Source: Chelydra serpentina (taxonomy: Eukaryota; Chordata; Testudines; Chelydridae). From it: DNA of 64,000 nucleotides. A program made the translations under genes and the position numbers. The DNA lies in contig JBAIAC010000158.1 of assembly GCA_037349315.1 (NCBI GenBank), positions 248,001 through 312,000 of the forward strand, written 5' to 3'. The notes below the pieces were generated by a model. The model was not told the origin of the DNA and did no database searches. It worked only from the letters and a program-made list of their open reading frames with translations. Positions 42,331 through 53,600 of the stretch are shown in pieces; positions within the stretch are counted from its first letter, which is position 1; the number at the start of each line of letters is the position of its first letter.

Positions 42331-42864
42331 CCTCCTTCCCAGCCCCCACCGCTCCCAGCTGCTCCCTTCCTGTGTCTGCAAATCCCCCCGGGGGGGCTGC
42401 AGCGCTCACTGGGGCTGTCTCCAGGGGCCGATGTTGCCTCCATCTGTGCTTCACCTGGGGGACGGGGGAGGAGCTGGGCCCAGGGTGAGCCAGCAAAGTG
42501 CGGGGGCAGGGAAAGAAGGGCTGTGGGGAAAGGGGGGTGTTTTACAGGAGGGGGAGGGGTGGATCCCGGGGGCGTCAGGAGAACTTGGGCAGCAGAGGCT
42601 CTGGGACATTGAGGGGACCCCCCTGGGGGTCCCGGTGTTGGCCAGGGTTTGTACAGCACCTCGCACAATGGGGGGGGGGTCCCAATCTCAGTCCTGGGCT
42701 GTGGAGAACCTGGGAGCCCCGATCTCTGGTTCCTGATCACAGGTGCTGGGAATGGAGAGAGAGAAGCTCAGCACGGGAAGGGTTAATCCAGCGCTGGGTG
42801 CTGGCCCCGCTGGGCAGCGCTGCTGCTCTTAGGAGCGGCTCTTAGACCCCCAGAGCGATCCCAG
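42331..42864. other. GC-rich spacer, no gene
   Basis: Open frames of 100-240 codons run through from the minisatellite but lose any repeat pattern and have no domain. The part 42640-42670 resembles a fragment of the amniote repeat with GCACAATGGGG. Confidence 0.4.
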
Positions 42865-42936
42865 TCCCATGTGGTCTAGTGGGCAGGAGTCCTGGTTTTC
42901 ACCCTAGTGGCCTAGGCTCAATTCCCAGGGTGGGAA
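42865..42936 (+). pseudogene. tRNA-Glu (TTC)-like, decayed
   Basis: TCCCATGTGGTCTAGTGGG start, anticodon region CCTGGTTTTCACCC, T-arm CTAGGCTCAATTCCCAG. Mismatches occur in the anticodon stem (two), T-stem (one) and acceptor (one); T54 of the T-loop is C. A TTTT lies about 13 nt downstream. Confidence 0.65.
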
Positions 42937-43521
42937 TAGTGCTGAGCTTTTGCTCAGGGGGAGGCAGGAAATGAAAGGAAGGTGGCAGGATCCTGCCAGC
43001 AGGGGAGCTGGACAGTGTTGGGAGGGGCTCCCAGAAGTGGGGGTGGGGGGCAGAGGTCTGGGGGGAGATCAGGGAAGGATCCCAGCAGTGTGGGAAGTGG
43101 GCAGCATGGAGAGCACAGGCCTGGCACGGGGACTGGGGAGAGCGAACGTGTCCCTCTAAACTCACCCACCGCAGACTAGGCAGGCTGGGAAGAAGGACGT
43201 ATTCGTTGGTTAATGTCAATCTCTGTGTAAACACACAAACCAATGGCAACATATTTCCATCGATTATAATCAAACTGACAGATGGGCAAAGTAAGAAACA
43301 TGCTACGTGAGAACATCTATTCTCATCCTATGGGGTTCCCTGCTGCCTTCGGCACCACCATGTGGGTGTTTCAATTCCCTCCTCGTTTTCACACAGAGAC
43401 ACAAGTTCCTTTGCACGGATACATGGACAGCAAAATCTTCCTGTGTCTCTTGTCTGAGCCAGGGCATTCGATTCCTTACAAACCTTCTCTCCTGCAGTGA
43501 CAATGGTCAGACAGAGGGGAG
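42937..43521. other. No gene recognised
   Basis: Spacer between tRNA-Glu-like sequence and a MITE; no repeat family or coding region I can support. Confidence 0.35.
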
Positions 43522-43644
43522 TAGGGTGACCAGACAGCAAATGTGAAAAATCAGGACGGGGGTGGGGGGTAATAGGAGCCTATATAACAAAAAGACCCCA
43601 AAATTGGGACTGTCCCTATAAAATCGGGACATCTGGTCACCCTA
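43522..43644. mobile_element. Short TIR element (TAGGGTGACCA)
   Basis: Complete copy from TAGGGTGACCAGACAGC to CATCTGGTCACCCTA. Flanking 8-mers GAGGGGAG and GAAGGGAC agree at six positions, a possible old 8-bp duplication. Confidence 0.8.
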
Positions 43645-44089
43645 GAAGGGACGTGGCCACCTTTCCCCCGGCAGTGAGATATTCCATCTCCTTGTTCTTC
43701 ATGCTGCTGTTCTTATTCCATGAATCATCAAGGATGGAATAAAAAGCTGAGCTTACTCCAGGGTGAGGAAAGAAAGGAGCCACCAACTCCCCCCAAAAAT
43801 CTCAGTGCTCCAAAGAAAACCTGCCCCTGCTATCGGCATCACTGATGTGCTGGGGATATGACGGGAAAGGGACTGTCTGAATTGTCTAGGCAGGGAATAA
43901 ACCATCTACAGCAACGTCATTAACCACAAACACAATGTCATCATTCTCCAGCCAGCAGGGAAATGAGCAGGAATTCTTGCTGTTCAGCCATGGACACACT
44001 TACACAATGGCACGGCAGTGAGTGTGTTGTGGAAGCTGGTCTGAGGAAACAATAGGAAACAATCACTCAGTGAGAACAGAACAAAGCCA
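43645..44089. other. No gene recognised
   Basis: AT-richer spacer upstream of tRNA-Ser; nothing recognised. Confidence 0.35.
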
Positions 44090-44171
44090 GTAGTTGTGGC
44101 CGAGAGGTTAAGGTGATGGACTAGAAATCCTTTGGGGTTTTCCTGCACAGGTTTGAATCCTGTCAACTACG
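44090..44171 (+). tRNA. tRNA-Ser (AGA)
   Basis: 82 nt: GTAGTTGTGGCCGAGAGG, anticodon loop CTAGAAA, long variable arm, T-arm CAGGTTTGAATCCTG, acceptor GTAGTTG/CAACTAC fully paired. The anticodon stem has one T-T mismatch and the D-loop has GAGG in place of GTGG. No T4 run close downstream. Probably functional or recently silenced. Confidence 0.75.
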
Positions 44172-44248
44172 GAGAAACTTGTGGCTCTTTAGTTTCAGTC
44201 CCTGAGCATCCTTGGTGTCAAGGGGAGCTCGGTCTTGTCTCACTCTCA

Positions 44249-44705
44249 GGCTGTGTCCACACTACAGAGTTACGCTGCTTTAGTTGAAGTGTTTCAATTA
44301 AACACTCTGCTCCTTGTGTCACCAGAGCGCATCCACTCTAGCAACTCTTGCGTCGCCCCAAAGAGCAGTGCATTGTGGGTAGCTATCGCACTGTGCAACT
44401 GGCCGCAGGGGGCTTTGGGAGGGGTTTGCAATGGCTCATGGGCCGGTGCAGCATCACATGATGCAGGTTTCTCTGTCCCATTGTTCCATGGGCAGCCTAC
44501 TAGATTGCCAGCTGCTTCTCCACTGAAGTGTGTGTGGCAGGGCAGAGAGTGTGTGATTGTGTGTGTGTGTCGCACGCTGTCTCTAAGCTCAGACAGCTGC
44601 TGGAAGCAACCAGTCCTGATGCAGGGGGAGGGGGACACCCCAGTAATGAGACAGGGGGAGGGGCACAGCCCCAAATTTAGCCCTCACTGGCTCAGCTCAG
44701 CACAC
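44249..44705 (+). mobile_element. Probable non-autonomous DNA transposon fragment
   Basis: Begins GGCTGTGTCCACACTACAG, like Harbinger/MITE termini in this genome, with CACTGTGCAACTGGCCGC and TCCCATTGTTCCATGGGCAG inside. Part (about 44455-44540) recurs inverted at 63546-63630. The right end is not defined. Confidence 0.5.

Positions 44706-44708
<3 letters not shown>

Positions 44709-44765
<57 letters not shown>
44709..44765 (+). repeat. (CT)n(CA)n microsatellite
   Basis: About 15 CT repeats followed by about 13 CA repeats. Confidence 0.95.
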
Positions 44766-44767
<2 letters not shown>

Positions 44768-46434
44768 CTGCTGCCTGCCAGGCTCTGTGTCGGGGGGGCT
44801 TAGAGGGCCGTGGCACCAGCACTTTTTACCAGCCGTAAGGACGAAGGATGGATGGGGGGAAAGGCAGAGTCTTCGGGGGGGGGTAACAGCTGCTGACTCT
44901 GAAGGTCCTGGGCTAAATCCACTTGCAGGTGGAAGCGTTTCGATGTATTTGATGGCTAATGAGACCAGCTACCGGGGGAGCAGCCCTGGGGCCGGTGCTA
45001 CTCCGGCTGCTGCTGGGGAATGGGGAGCCCCAGGGGGCAGCTGCTGCTCCGGCCACCCCAGGAGTGCTGCCGGGGGCCACTGGTCAAGGGGTCCCCAGGG
45101 CCAGCCCCATTGGTCACTGCTCGGGTGGTCCCCAGAGTCAGCTGCTTGGGTGGCCCTGGAGTCAGCCACAGCGGCTGCTGCAGAAGTCACGGAGGTCGCA
45201 GCAAGTCACAGAATCCGTCACGTCCACGACCCCCGTGACAGACACGGGTCCCTTACAATGAGACAAACCCTCCCTGCTGTGACTGCCCTTCCTGGAAGGA
45301 AAGAGAAGGAGAGAAAGTGGAAAGAAGGAAAAAGAGAGACTCCCTGTCCCCTCTCTCCCCTGCTGCCTCCCCCCTTGTGCTCTGTAACCCCATCCCACTG
45401 GGTTCCCTGGGCTGCTGCCATGGGGGTGACACTAGAGTTCTGGGGATGGGGGGGGGAAGGGGGCTCGTCACTTCTCAACATTTCCCACAAATTTGTCTTT
45501 GTGCTGAAATTTTTCCTGTGGGGCCTCTCAGTCAGAGCTGTACCCCACCCCCGTTAGCGGAGGGGGGAGGGGTGTAATTTGGGGGGTAGGCAGAGGAGTT
45601 TCCCATAAAGGGTCAATTTGTTCTGGTGACTGGTTCTGACCTGGGTCACACGTCCTGACACAGGATCACGTGCAGAACATGGAAGCTCTGGCTTCTCCTA
45701 AATGCTGTAGAGTGAGAGTCCCTGGGACAGGGCAGGGGGAGAGGGAGCAGGAGGAGAAAGACAGAGCCACTGGAGAAGAGAAATGGGGGGAGAAGGAAGA
45801 GAAAGATAACACGGTGAGACAATAAATGATTGAAGCAGAACAGGTGTCCCAACTCCATGTTGCTCACCACAGGTGTGCAGAGAGACGGGCAGTAGTATGT
45901 TTTCCACAGTGTCAAGTCTGAACTTTGATTCTAGCAACGTGAGTTCAAATATCAAAGGGATTTTGACATTCCTGATCTCTTCTCCCCTCCCCCTCTTTAG
46001 TATTCATTTGTATTTTGACGTGTTTGGCTTAAGCATGATCTTCTCTTTCCGTACCTCTAGTGCAATTTTGGGTTTATTTTTATTTTGCTTCCCTTTAGTT
46101 CATGTCATTATAATTGTAACAGCAAAGGAATCTGCAGGAGCAAAAACTGACCCCAAACTTTATTTCTCCATCACGCAGGAACATCATGCAAACATCGCAC
46201 GCAGCTGGAATCATAGCAGTGAAGGGAAGGGGACGGGAGATGCAGGTTTCCAAATGTTCTTTCTCCGATGATACATCCCAGCCCCTTGTATGTCTCCACC
46301 CTGTGTGACCTGCGTGACCGGCTGGGCTTTGAAACATTTATTGTCTCATTCTATTGATAATGTGATTCTAACACAATGTGACTGAAATTAAACCACTTCC
46401 AGACAAGGAACCAACAAAAGAGAAAAGCGATTAT
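44766..46434. other. Repeat-derived and unassigned sequence
   Basis: The part 44940-45240 is a GC-rich interspersed repeat (CAGCTGCTGCTCCGGCC-like, ending in GTCACGTCCACGACC). Later parts are unassigned, with G runs at 44870-44890 and 45445-45465. A 440-codon open frame from 44235 spans a transposon fragment, a microsatellite and this repeat and is not a gene. Confidence 0.4.
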
Positions 46435-46506
46435 TGCACTGGCTGGGAATCGAACCCAGGTCAACTGCTTGGAAGGCAGCTATGCTCACCACTATACCAC
46501 CAATGC
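46435..46506 (-). tRNA. tRNA-Gly (TCC)
   Basis: 72 nt: GCATTGGTGGTATAGTGG, anticodon loop CTTCCAA, T-arm CTGGGTTCGATTCCCAG, end CCAGTGCA. All stems pair (one G-T in the acceptor), and TTTT runs lie 10-20 nt downstream on the minus strand. Best-preserved tRNA gene in the window; likely functional. Confidence 0.95.
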
Positions 46507-47254
46507 ACCTGGTGGGAGCATCTTTCCTGCATGTTATGGGTGCTAGCAAAGGTGGTGACACCTGACCATGGAGCTCATAAGCAGGGTGGATGGGCTGGAG
46601 GCTGCCTGACAGCTGGGAGCAGAGTTACCATCCCAGAGTGACTGAAAGGGGGCAAAGGTGACAACAGATCCCATTGGGAGCTGGCCCCACACCCAACCCG
46701 CCCCTAGGAGAGGGGAACTGAAGCTCAACTTCAATCACAGAAAATCTTCCCTGAGAAGGAAGGGAACAGCTTGTTTCAAAGACAAGGTTTGTGTTTGTTC
46801 CTGCTACACACAGAGGGGCTGGATAGTGCTGAGTCCAGCCCCGAGACTCCGGGGGGATAAGGAACAAACTCAGGCTGCCCGTGACCTGCAGGAGGGAGAT
46901 GATTTTTTGACAGTGACAGATGCCTCATCTTAAAGGCCTTTGTCTGCCCCCTTCTAGTGACGGTTTGGTACAGGAATGCAGCCCCCACTCCTGGGTGTCT
47001 CCTGTGGAAATAATGTTTCTGTGCAAAACACCAAAGCCTGTAACAGAAAGGAGGGAAAGGAAATGGCCACAGGATGGGACCAGGACACAAGGAATGAAAC
47101 ACAAGATGCTTCTTCCATGTGCATTGACTTTGAACCTTGTTGTTTGCAGTGTTGGTGTATCCATGTTGGTCCCAGGACATGAGAGACAAGGAGTGGGGAG
47201 GTGGGAGGTGTCACATAATATCTTTTAAAGGACCAAGGTTGGGAGTGTTATTTA
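46507..47254. other. No gene recognised
   Basis: Open frames on both strands, none with a domain. No repeat family assigned. Confidence 0.35.
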
Positions 47255-47650
47255 CTCCTTCTCATAACACAAAAACTAGGGGTCACCAAATGAAATGAAT
47301 AGGCTGCAGGTTTGAAAAGAACAAAAGGAAGTATTCACACAACGCACAGACAACCTGTGGAACTCTTTGCCAGAGGATGTTGTAAAGGCCAAGACTAGAA
47401 CAGGCTTCAAAACTGGACTAGATAAGTTCATGGAGGATGGGTCCATCAATAGCTATTATCCAGCATGGGTAGGGATGGTGTCCCTATCCTCTCTTTGCCA
47501 GAAGACGGGAATGGGCAAGGGGATGGATCACTTGATGATTACCTGTTCTGTTCATTCCCTTTGGGGCGCCTGGCATTGACCACTGTTAAAAGACAGGATA
47601 GTGGGGTATATGGACCTTTGGTCTGACCCAGCAGGACTGTTCTTGTGGAA
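47255..47650 (+). mobile_element. CR1-type 3' fragment
   Basis: The C-terminus of ORF2 (LPEDVVKAKTRTGFKTGLDK, FMEDGSINSYYPAW) and the 3' UTR (TGACCCAGCAGGACTG) match the family at 38285-39440. Confidence 0.8.
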
Positions 47651-48218
47651 GAGACAAACTTTGGGGCGATACAGAGCTGAAGAAGAGTTCTGGGTTAGCG
47701 CCAAAACTTGCCTTCACCAACAGAAGCTGCTCTACTACAAGCTCTGACCCTCACCTGCCTTGTCTCTCTTGGACTCTGGAAAGTGTTTTCTCTCAACTCC
47801 CTTTGGAGAGAAGTTAAGTTTTCCCTCTGGAAAACCATAACGCTGAAGCACTTATATTGATTGTGACACTAGGATGGAAGGATTACTTAATATTATCAAT
47901 AAATGAATCTAAACCTGAGCTTCCTGTTTTGAAACTGGTTTTCCCAACTCAGTTCCAAATTGTGTTCTAGAAAGGCCTCCAAGATGCGTGCCCAAGCCAG
48001 CAGAAGTGGCAAGGAGAAAGCCCCCTAGTACTGCTCTTAGGCCCATGTGGGTTGCTCACTGGCAGGGGGAGTTGGTTAGTTTGGTGCTCAGAAAGCTGCC
48101 AGGACAGGCCTCTGGGCACCAGATCTTCCTGCTTCTCCCAGCACGTCCCTGGCTCCTCCCCTGCCCCAGTCACTGCTGCAGGAGGGTCCTACATGCACTT
48201 AGCCAAAAGCCTTTCACA
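47651..48218. other. No gene recognised
   Basis: Unassigned sequence with an AT-rich patch (about 47860-47910). Confidence 0.35.
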
Positions 48219-48291
48219 GCCTTCTAAGTACAGTTGGCAGCGTGTCAGCCTCCTAATCTACAGGCCCTGAATTCAATCCTTAGAGAGGGCA
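48219..48291 (+). pseudogene. tRNA-Met (elongator)-like, anticodon now CCT
   Basis: GCCTTCTAAGTACAGTTGGC start, AGAGAGGGCA end, acceptor GCCTTCT/AGAGGGC fully paired. The loop reads CTCCTAA where elongator Met has TTCATAA, and the anticodon stem is badly mismatched. TTTT follows within 10 nt. Probably a pseudogene of tRNA-Met. Confidence 0.65.
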
Positions 48292-48523
48292 GGTGATTTT
48301 GCTCCCTGCTTCAACTTTTCTGAAGGAAATCCCAGAGAAAAGAAACTGGAGCAAACTGATTTCTGGACACCCTCCCACCCCTCTAACACACACAGATTTT
48401 TCTAAGACGTTATCTCTTCCTTCTCCTCTATGATTCTTTAATGCAGCTGGAAATACCAGTTCCTAGAAGCCCCTTCCCACAGAGAACACAACACAGCGCT
48501 GGGAGAAAGCTGGGGGCTGCCAG

Positions 48524-48624
48524 GTTGTCGTGGGTGAGTAGTTAAAGGGATGCACTGAAAATCTAACACAATGATCCCCCTCCTCTCTACCCCCAAGCAG
48601 CTTTGAATCTTGCTGATTGTGACA
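48524..48624 (+). pseudogene. tRNA-Ser-like relic
   Basis: GTGAGTAGTTAAAGGGATG resembles the Ser D-arm, then CTGAAAATC, an enlarged variable region, and CTTTGAATCTTGCTGATTG as a decayed T-arm. Too damaged to function. Confidence 0.4.
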
Positions 48625-48993
48625 CTGAGTTTCCCCTGCTTCAGCATCCTCGACCCCCACAGGAGACCGGTGCAGAGTCCTTAGATCCCTGTTCAGAGTT
48701 CAGCCCCCAGCCGGTGCAGCCCTGCCCGGCCACTCACCCTCTGCCCCAGGAGACCCAGGGGGTGGGCTGCACCCACAGGCAGAGACCTGATACCGCTCCC
48801 CTCCGAGCAGCAGCCGCAGCTGTGGGCAGCTAATCCCCATTAAGACTTGGGGGAAGGAGCTGGGGATCCCTTGTTATTTCTTCCGTACATCGAGTCTCAC
48901 GGTGTGTGAACACATTTCTCTCTAACACTGATTAAATGTAGAGCCCCTCCCCCCATTTCTGCTCTGTAAGTGCCTCACTCCTGTACAGAAAAC
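48625..48993. other. No gene recognised
   Basis: Spacer with no assigned content. Confidence 0.3.
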
Positions 48994-49065
48994 ACAAGAA
49001 CAGCCAGACTGGGTCAGACCAAGGGTCCATCTAGCCCAGTGTCCTGTCTTCCAAGAGTGGTCAAA
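48994..49065 (-). mobile_element. CR1-type 3' tail fragment
   Basis: AAGAACAGCCAGACTGGGTC and GGGTCCATCTAGCCCAGTG are the complement of the CR1 3' UTR seen at 54260-54300. Confidence 0.75.
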
Positions 49066-50175
49066 TCAATGATGTAGCCCAGGTTACCAATTTTGCTGTA
49101 GCCCGCTGCTCGTGTGTCACACACAGCACTTGAGTACCGTTACTGAACAAAGGGAAATGTATTGAACAAGGGAGAGAGATTTAAACCGAAACAAACGTGA
49201 GTGATGGAAACAGAGTTACACACAAAACAATCACACAATGCAACCTACACTGTTTAATAGGTACCTTCCCTATCCAGGTAGATTGAAGTGTGAGGTGACG
49301 GGCTAGTGTAGTGATTGCTAGTCCCTAGGAGCCAGAGCCCTGCCTTTCAAGAAGCACCACTGGTCGTTAGTTTCTCTCCACCCTGTTATAAACTGAATCA
49401 GTCTTTTGTCTACATTCACAGACAGGACGATCTCCTCATTGTCATATGGTCCTTGTCACTGCCACAGGGTTTCCATGTCTATAGTTTGTCTTTGATAGTT
49501 GTCCGTTGGCTTTTCTGGGCTGGTGCAAAGGTTGACAATGGAGCAAGACATCGCCAAACTGCCTAGCAAGGGATGGGCAACAATTCACTCCCACTTGAAT
49601 GGGTCGTCCCCACCAAGACCTATGATTGGGGTGACTCACTTTCATGACAATACCATATGAGCATAATTATCCATGTACTTACATTACTCCTTCAATATGA
49701 CTCATACATGCCTCTCGCAGTGATTAGGAGTAACAATGATTTACAAGTTTCAGTAGCGATCTCACTGCTATGCTTCCCGGATAAATATAATAAAATCAGG
49801 GTATTGGGTGTGGTGAGTTTGTCAGGTCTGAGACAGGAGTTGCTTGTGAATAACAGTGACCCCTTTGGCAATTGGCACCAATGAGCTTGTGTCACACATG
49901 CACTGAGCTATACAGTCTCACCCTGATACAATAGAAAGGCCAGCACACAAAACAGAGAAAGGAACAATAAGATACTAAAATGACAATGGTTGGGACTCCC
50001 CATTTCTCTCAGTCTCTGGACTGATGGACACTAAGAGCTGTAGCTACAGTTCAGGAACTAGGCGATCGGACAGCTGGCTCAGCCCTCCATACTAGCAGCT
50101 CTCTCACATACAGGCAGATGGGTCACATTTGGAATCGACGTCATGACTTGCTTCCCATAGAGGATCAATCTGTCC
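49066..50175. other. AT-richer segment, possibly LTR-derived
   Basis: The part 49080-49900 has a uniform composition unlike its neighbours and AATAAA-like tracts (ATAAATATAATAAAATC near 49782). No inverted termini or duplication could be fixed, so only a tentative retroelement origin is offered. No gene. Confidence 0.3.
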
Positions 50176-50340
50176 AAGGCTACGTCTACACTTCAAACAC
50201 TGGAAGTAGTCTTCTGACAACCTAACCCTGTCTACACTGGGGCTCAGGTCACATTCACTACTTCTCTCCATGGAGTGGATTTTTCACACCCCTGAGAGAT
50301 GTGGCTATGTCCACATAGCCTTTCAGTGTAGACCAGGCTT
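50176..50340. mobile_element. Harbinger-like MITE
   Basis: 165 bp with imperfect inverted ends AAGGCTACGTCTACACT and AGTGTAGACCAGGCTT. The ends resemble those of the Harbinger at 6357 (GGCTACAC). Confidence 0.6.
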
Positions 50341-50415
50341 TAGATGGCTTTTTGATATGAAAGCCAATGGACTTCAGCCTTTTCCTTGCTATTAGTGGCT
50401 GATGATTGCAGTTTG

Positions 50416-50660
50416 TGACACAGTAGGGAGTGGGGAGTATTGACCTGGGAATGTTGCTGGGGAGTTTTACAGGCACTGTCTGCACTGGGGATGGGATAGC
50501 AGGGGATGGCTTCACTTGAGGGATGATACCTGAGCCTGTAACTTGAGCCAGGAGGGGATTGGGGCCAGGTGACACCTTCTGCCCAGGAAACTGGGCAAAA
50601 GCTGTAGGAGGAGCCGGGGGGAGACTGGGTGTTTCAGTTTCAAGCCCAGGCATTGGGATT
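50416..50660 (+). mobile_element. Truncated LTR
   Basis: TGTGACACAGTAGGGAGTGG followed by TATTGACCTGGGAATG and GGGATGATACCTGAG, a diverged relative of the outer LTR at 17445, covering only its 5' part. Confidence 0.7.
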
Positions 50661-50702
50661 ATTTACCAGTTTCTCTGGCATTGGCACATTACTGTGCTCA
50701 CA

Positions 50703-50784
50703 GCTGTGATGGCCGAGTGGTTAAGGCGTTGGAGTTGAAATCCACTAGGGTTCCCCTGCTGAGGTTTGAATCCTGCTCACAGCG
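50703..50784 (+). tRNA. tRNA-Ser (TGA)-like
   Basis: 82 nt: GCTGTGATGGCCGAGTGG, anticodon loop GTTGAAA (C32 changed to G), acceptor GCTGTGA/TCACAGC fully paired. T-stem has two mismatches and the anticodon stem one. TTTT about 8 nt downstream. Possibly transcribed; function doubtful. Confidence 0.7.
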
Positions 50785-51407
50785 AGGCCTGTGTTTTAGC
50801 CACAGTTTCTAACCAGGGCAATACGTCTATACAGACCCCTAAAACACTCTCAATTCTCTCCCCAACCCAAGTCAATCTGGTTCTGCTCCTTTCCTATCGA
50901 TGCCTGGGACACTACCTCACACTGTGTCCCTGAGGTGTCAGGCAAACTCTCAGCACCATCCAGCATCCTGACATTGATCCTTGTGACCTGTGGGTTGGAT
51001 TTATTTTAGTGGGACACGGGCCATGGGGAGGATAATTTAAACTCTTAATTTCCTTGGGGTTCGCCTTCAATATACTTGTATGGTGGTGTCATTTATCACC
51101 ATTACAGGTCTAGTGTATTTATTAGAATAGCACAAGTAAGTCACAGAAGTGACATAGTAACCGTAGCGAGTCTATGCTGACATAACTTGAGTTAACATGG
51201 GCTTGTAGTGTCCAGCTCCAGCCTGAGCCAAATGTCCACACTGCAGTTTTTAGCCCCACAACCTGAGACCGAGACGTCCAAGTCAGATGATCCAGGCCAG
51301 CCGGGCTGCAGGGCTTTTATCACAGTATAGATGCACCGAGGGACGTGTTTGCCAGGTTTTTATGCATTTGCACAGGAAAAGGTTGAGTGTTTCCATCCAT
51401 TTCAGTC
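50785..51407. other. No gene recognised
   Basis: The part 51335-51407 is the duplicated flank also found at 16610. The remainder is unassigned. Confidence 0.35.
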
Positions 51408-51529
51408 TAGGGTGACCATATGTCCCGATTTTATAGGGACAGTTCTGATTTTTGGGTCTTTTTCTTATATAGGCTCCTATTACCCCCACCCCCGTTCTGA
51501 CTTTTCACATTCGCTGTCTGGTCACCCTA
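51408..51529. mobile_element. Short TIR element (TAGGGTGACCA) with 8-bp duplication
   Basis: TAGGGTGACCATATGTCCC to CTGGTCACCCTA, flanked by TTTCAGTC and TTTCAGGC (7 of 8 matching). The unoccupied equivalent is at about 16670-16680. The duplication length suggests hAT ancestry. Confidence 0.8.
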
Positions 51530-51612
51530 TTTCAGGCATCCCCATTTGGTGGAACTCCTGAACGTAATGGAAATGGATATGCAATTATTTTTGTTAAAGG
51601 ATGGGGGTTTTA

Positions 51613-51684
51613 AGGGGGCACTTGGACTTGAACCAAGGACCACTTGATCTGCAGTCAAACACTCTGCCACTGAGCTATACCCCC
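51613..51684 (-). tRNA. tRNA-Cys (GCA)
   Basis: 72 nt: GGGGGTATAGCTCAGTGGC, loop CTGCAGA, T-arm CTTGGTTCAAGTCCAAG, end GTGCCCCCT. Acceptor, anticodon and T stems pair fully. No T4 within ~25 nt downstream. Likely functional. Confidence 0.9.
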
Positions 51685-52746
51685 CATGAGGCACACGTTT
51701 GATTAAACATTATATAGACGTGTAAACAGAACAGCTTGCTCACCTACTGACATAGCTTCTCCCACTGACATAGCTCCCACCTCTCGGGGAGGTGGATTCA
51801 CTACACGGACAGGACAGCTCTCTCCCATCCGCTTAGAGCAGCTTCAGTGATTATAAATAAGTAGGAAATAACCTGCTGAATGGACAGTAACCAATGCATC
51901 GAATATGGCTGTCTGCATTCAATAGGGGTGACTGGCCAGTGAACAAGACTGTTTTGAATAACATGTACCTCAGTTTGGATGCAGAGTCACTGACCCCGGA
52001 TTGGGACTGGTCCTAACAGGGAATTTGTTTTAACAATTGGACACATTGCCACTTCCCTATTGTTATATTATACTCTAAGGGGAATGCCCGTTGGATGTTT
52101 ATTAGTAATAAGTTTAGGCAACTTTCTCGCTCTTTGTTTTTTAATGTTCTCTCGTGAATTGTTATGGTAGATTCTATATAACTCTGCTAAGCAGGACAAT
52201 TCTCTTTTGTGCTGTGTCCTGTTCTGTTTTGCGTGGTGCCATTTGGAACTCTGATGCACAATATTGTGTTTCATAGTTTTATGGTGCATTGCTTTGCTTC
52301 AGCTCGTTTGGTGCCTGTGTTGTGTTGGTTTGAGCTGAGCTATTTTCCTTTGTGTACTTTTGTCCTAGGATTTCTTAGTTTGCATTGTGTTGCTTTGTTT
52401 TCTTTACCCCCAATTGGGGATTTTGTAAGAAACACATATACTGCGTCATTCGATCCTAAACCGAACTTCGCTCTCCTTGATAATCTGTACCTTATTCCCT
52501 GATAACCAAAAACCTCTATGCTTAAACTCTGTACTGTTGTTTTTATTTTTAACATTATCTTCATAAAATTCTTAAATTTAACTGTTTGCTACTGATGGGT
52601 CTAGAAATCATTTGTTGAGTGGAAGATGACTTTTCTGTGGGATTGTTCCCAAGACCCAGAACTTTGTGTTCCAACAACTCCCAGCTTCATTGGTGAAAAT
52701 AAGACCAAGTACATTTATGTGCAATGTACAGGAAAATGTAGCTTTT
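51685..52746. other. T-rich sequence, no gene
   Basis: The part 52060-52600 is AT-rich with many TTTTG tracts; possibly an old retroelement. No coding region supported. Confidence 0.35.
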
Positions 52747-52819
52747 TACCCTAGATGAAACTTGAACCCACAAGCCCTGGTTTAGGAAGCAAATCCCTTA
52801 TCCATTAGGCCACTGGTGC
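52747..52819 (-). pseudogene. tRNA-Arg (CCT) pseudogene
   Basis: GTGGCCTAATGGATAAGGG D-arm, loop TTCCTAA, T-arm GTGGGTTCAAGTTTCAT. Two acceptor and two anticodon-stem mismatches, and the T-stem is damaged. Confidence 0.65.
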
Positions 52820-53426
52820 CCTAAAGTACAACTGATGGAGGGATGTGAATCCCCTCTCATAATTGCACATTCAACACATTCACTAGGAAGCCAAATTCCC
52901 CCTTTATGCGCCTTACAGAAAGGTCGGCATCCCCTGTCAGCGAGGCAACTGGGCAGGTCGCTGACAGAGCTGAGCCCCACCTTTCTGCAGCCATCTTTAG
53001 AGAAGAACCCCATCCCAGAGTCACCCCTCCCTCCGTCAGCACCTCCACGTCTGTGAGTGGCAGTAGGATGATTGGGGGGCAAATCCAGGGCTGGAAGGGG
53101 GGTCAGGTCAGGACTCAGCTCTCCATTGGTCTGTCTGCTTTGGGGCAGGGACCATAACACGTCCTGCTGCATTCGTTATTTCAAAGGGTGGTTTAGGATT
53201 TTCAGTCTCAGACACGGTGCACAAAGCAGGACTCCACCCTCGGCGTAAACTGAATGAGCCGCCCACAGATTCTGGCAGCCACAAGGAGCCATTTGGTGTG
53301 AGAGTCAGACCTGCCCCTGTCCCAAGGGAAGGGTTCGTCTGGGAGGAGCCTGGCACACGGACCTATCAGCTCTTAACACCAATACTTTCAGTAACTATTA
53401 TCAGTGCCTGGGAGTGAAATTTACAC
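52820..53426. other. Spacer with duplicated flank
   Basis: The part 53112-53215 duplicates 35990-36090. The remainder has no gene or repeat I can name. Confidence 0.4.
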
Positions 53427-53515
53427 CATAAAAACAGCCACACTGGGCTAGACCAAAGGCCCATCTAGCTCTGTATCTTCTCTTCTGACAGTAGCCAATA
53501 CCAGGTGCCCCAAAA
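53427..53515 (-). mobile_element. CR1-type 3' tail fragment
   Basis: AAACAGCCACACTGGGCTAG and CCAATACCAGGTGCCCCAAA, complement of the CR1 3' UTR. Confidence 0.7.
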
Positions 53516-53526
53516 GCCACTCAACA

Positions 53527-53600
53527 AGGCACCACTGGGAGTTGAACCCAAAATCTCCTGTTTACGAAACAGGTGCTTTAACCAGCTAAGCCATGGTACC
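53527..53600 (-). tRNA. tRNA-Thr (CGT)
   Basis: 74 nt: GGTACCATGGCTTAGCTGG, loop TTCGTAA, stem CCTGT/ACAGG, T-arm TTGGGTTCAACTCCCAG, acceptor GGTACCA/TGGTGCC with one T-G pair. TTTT ~16 nt downstream. Likely functional; the T-loop TTCAACT is slightly unusual. Confidence 0.88.

Noticed and set aside
44235..45557. 440-codon open frame
   Set aside because: It crosses a transposon fragment, a (CT)n(CA)n microsatellite and a GC-rich repeat; no conserved domain or splice context.
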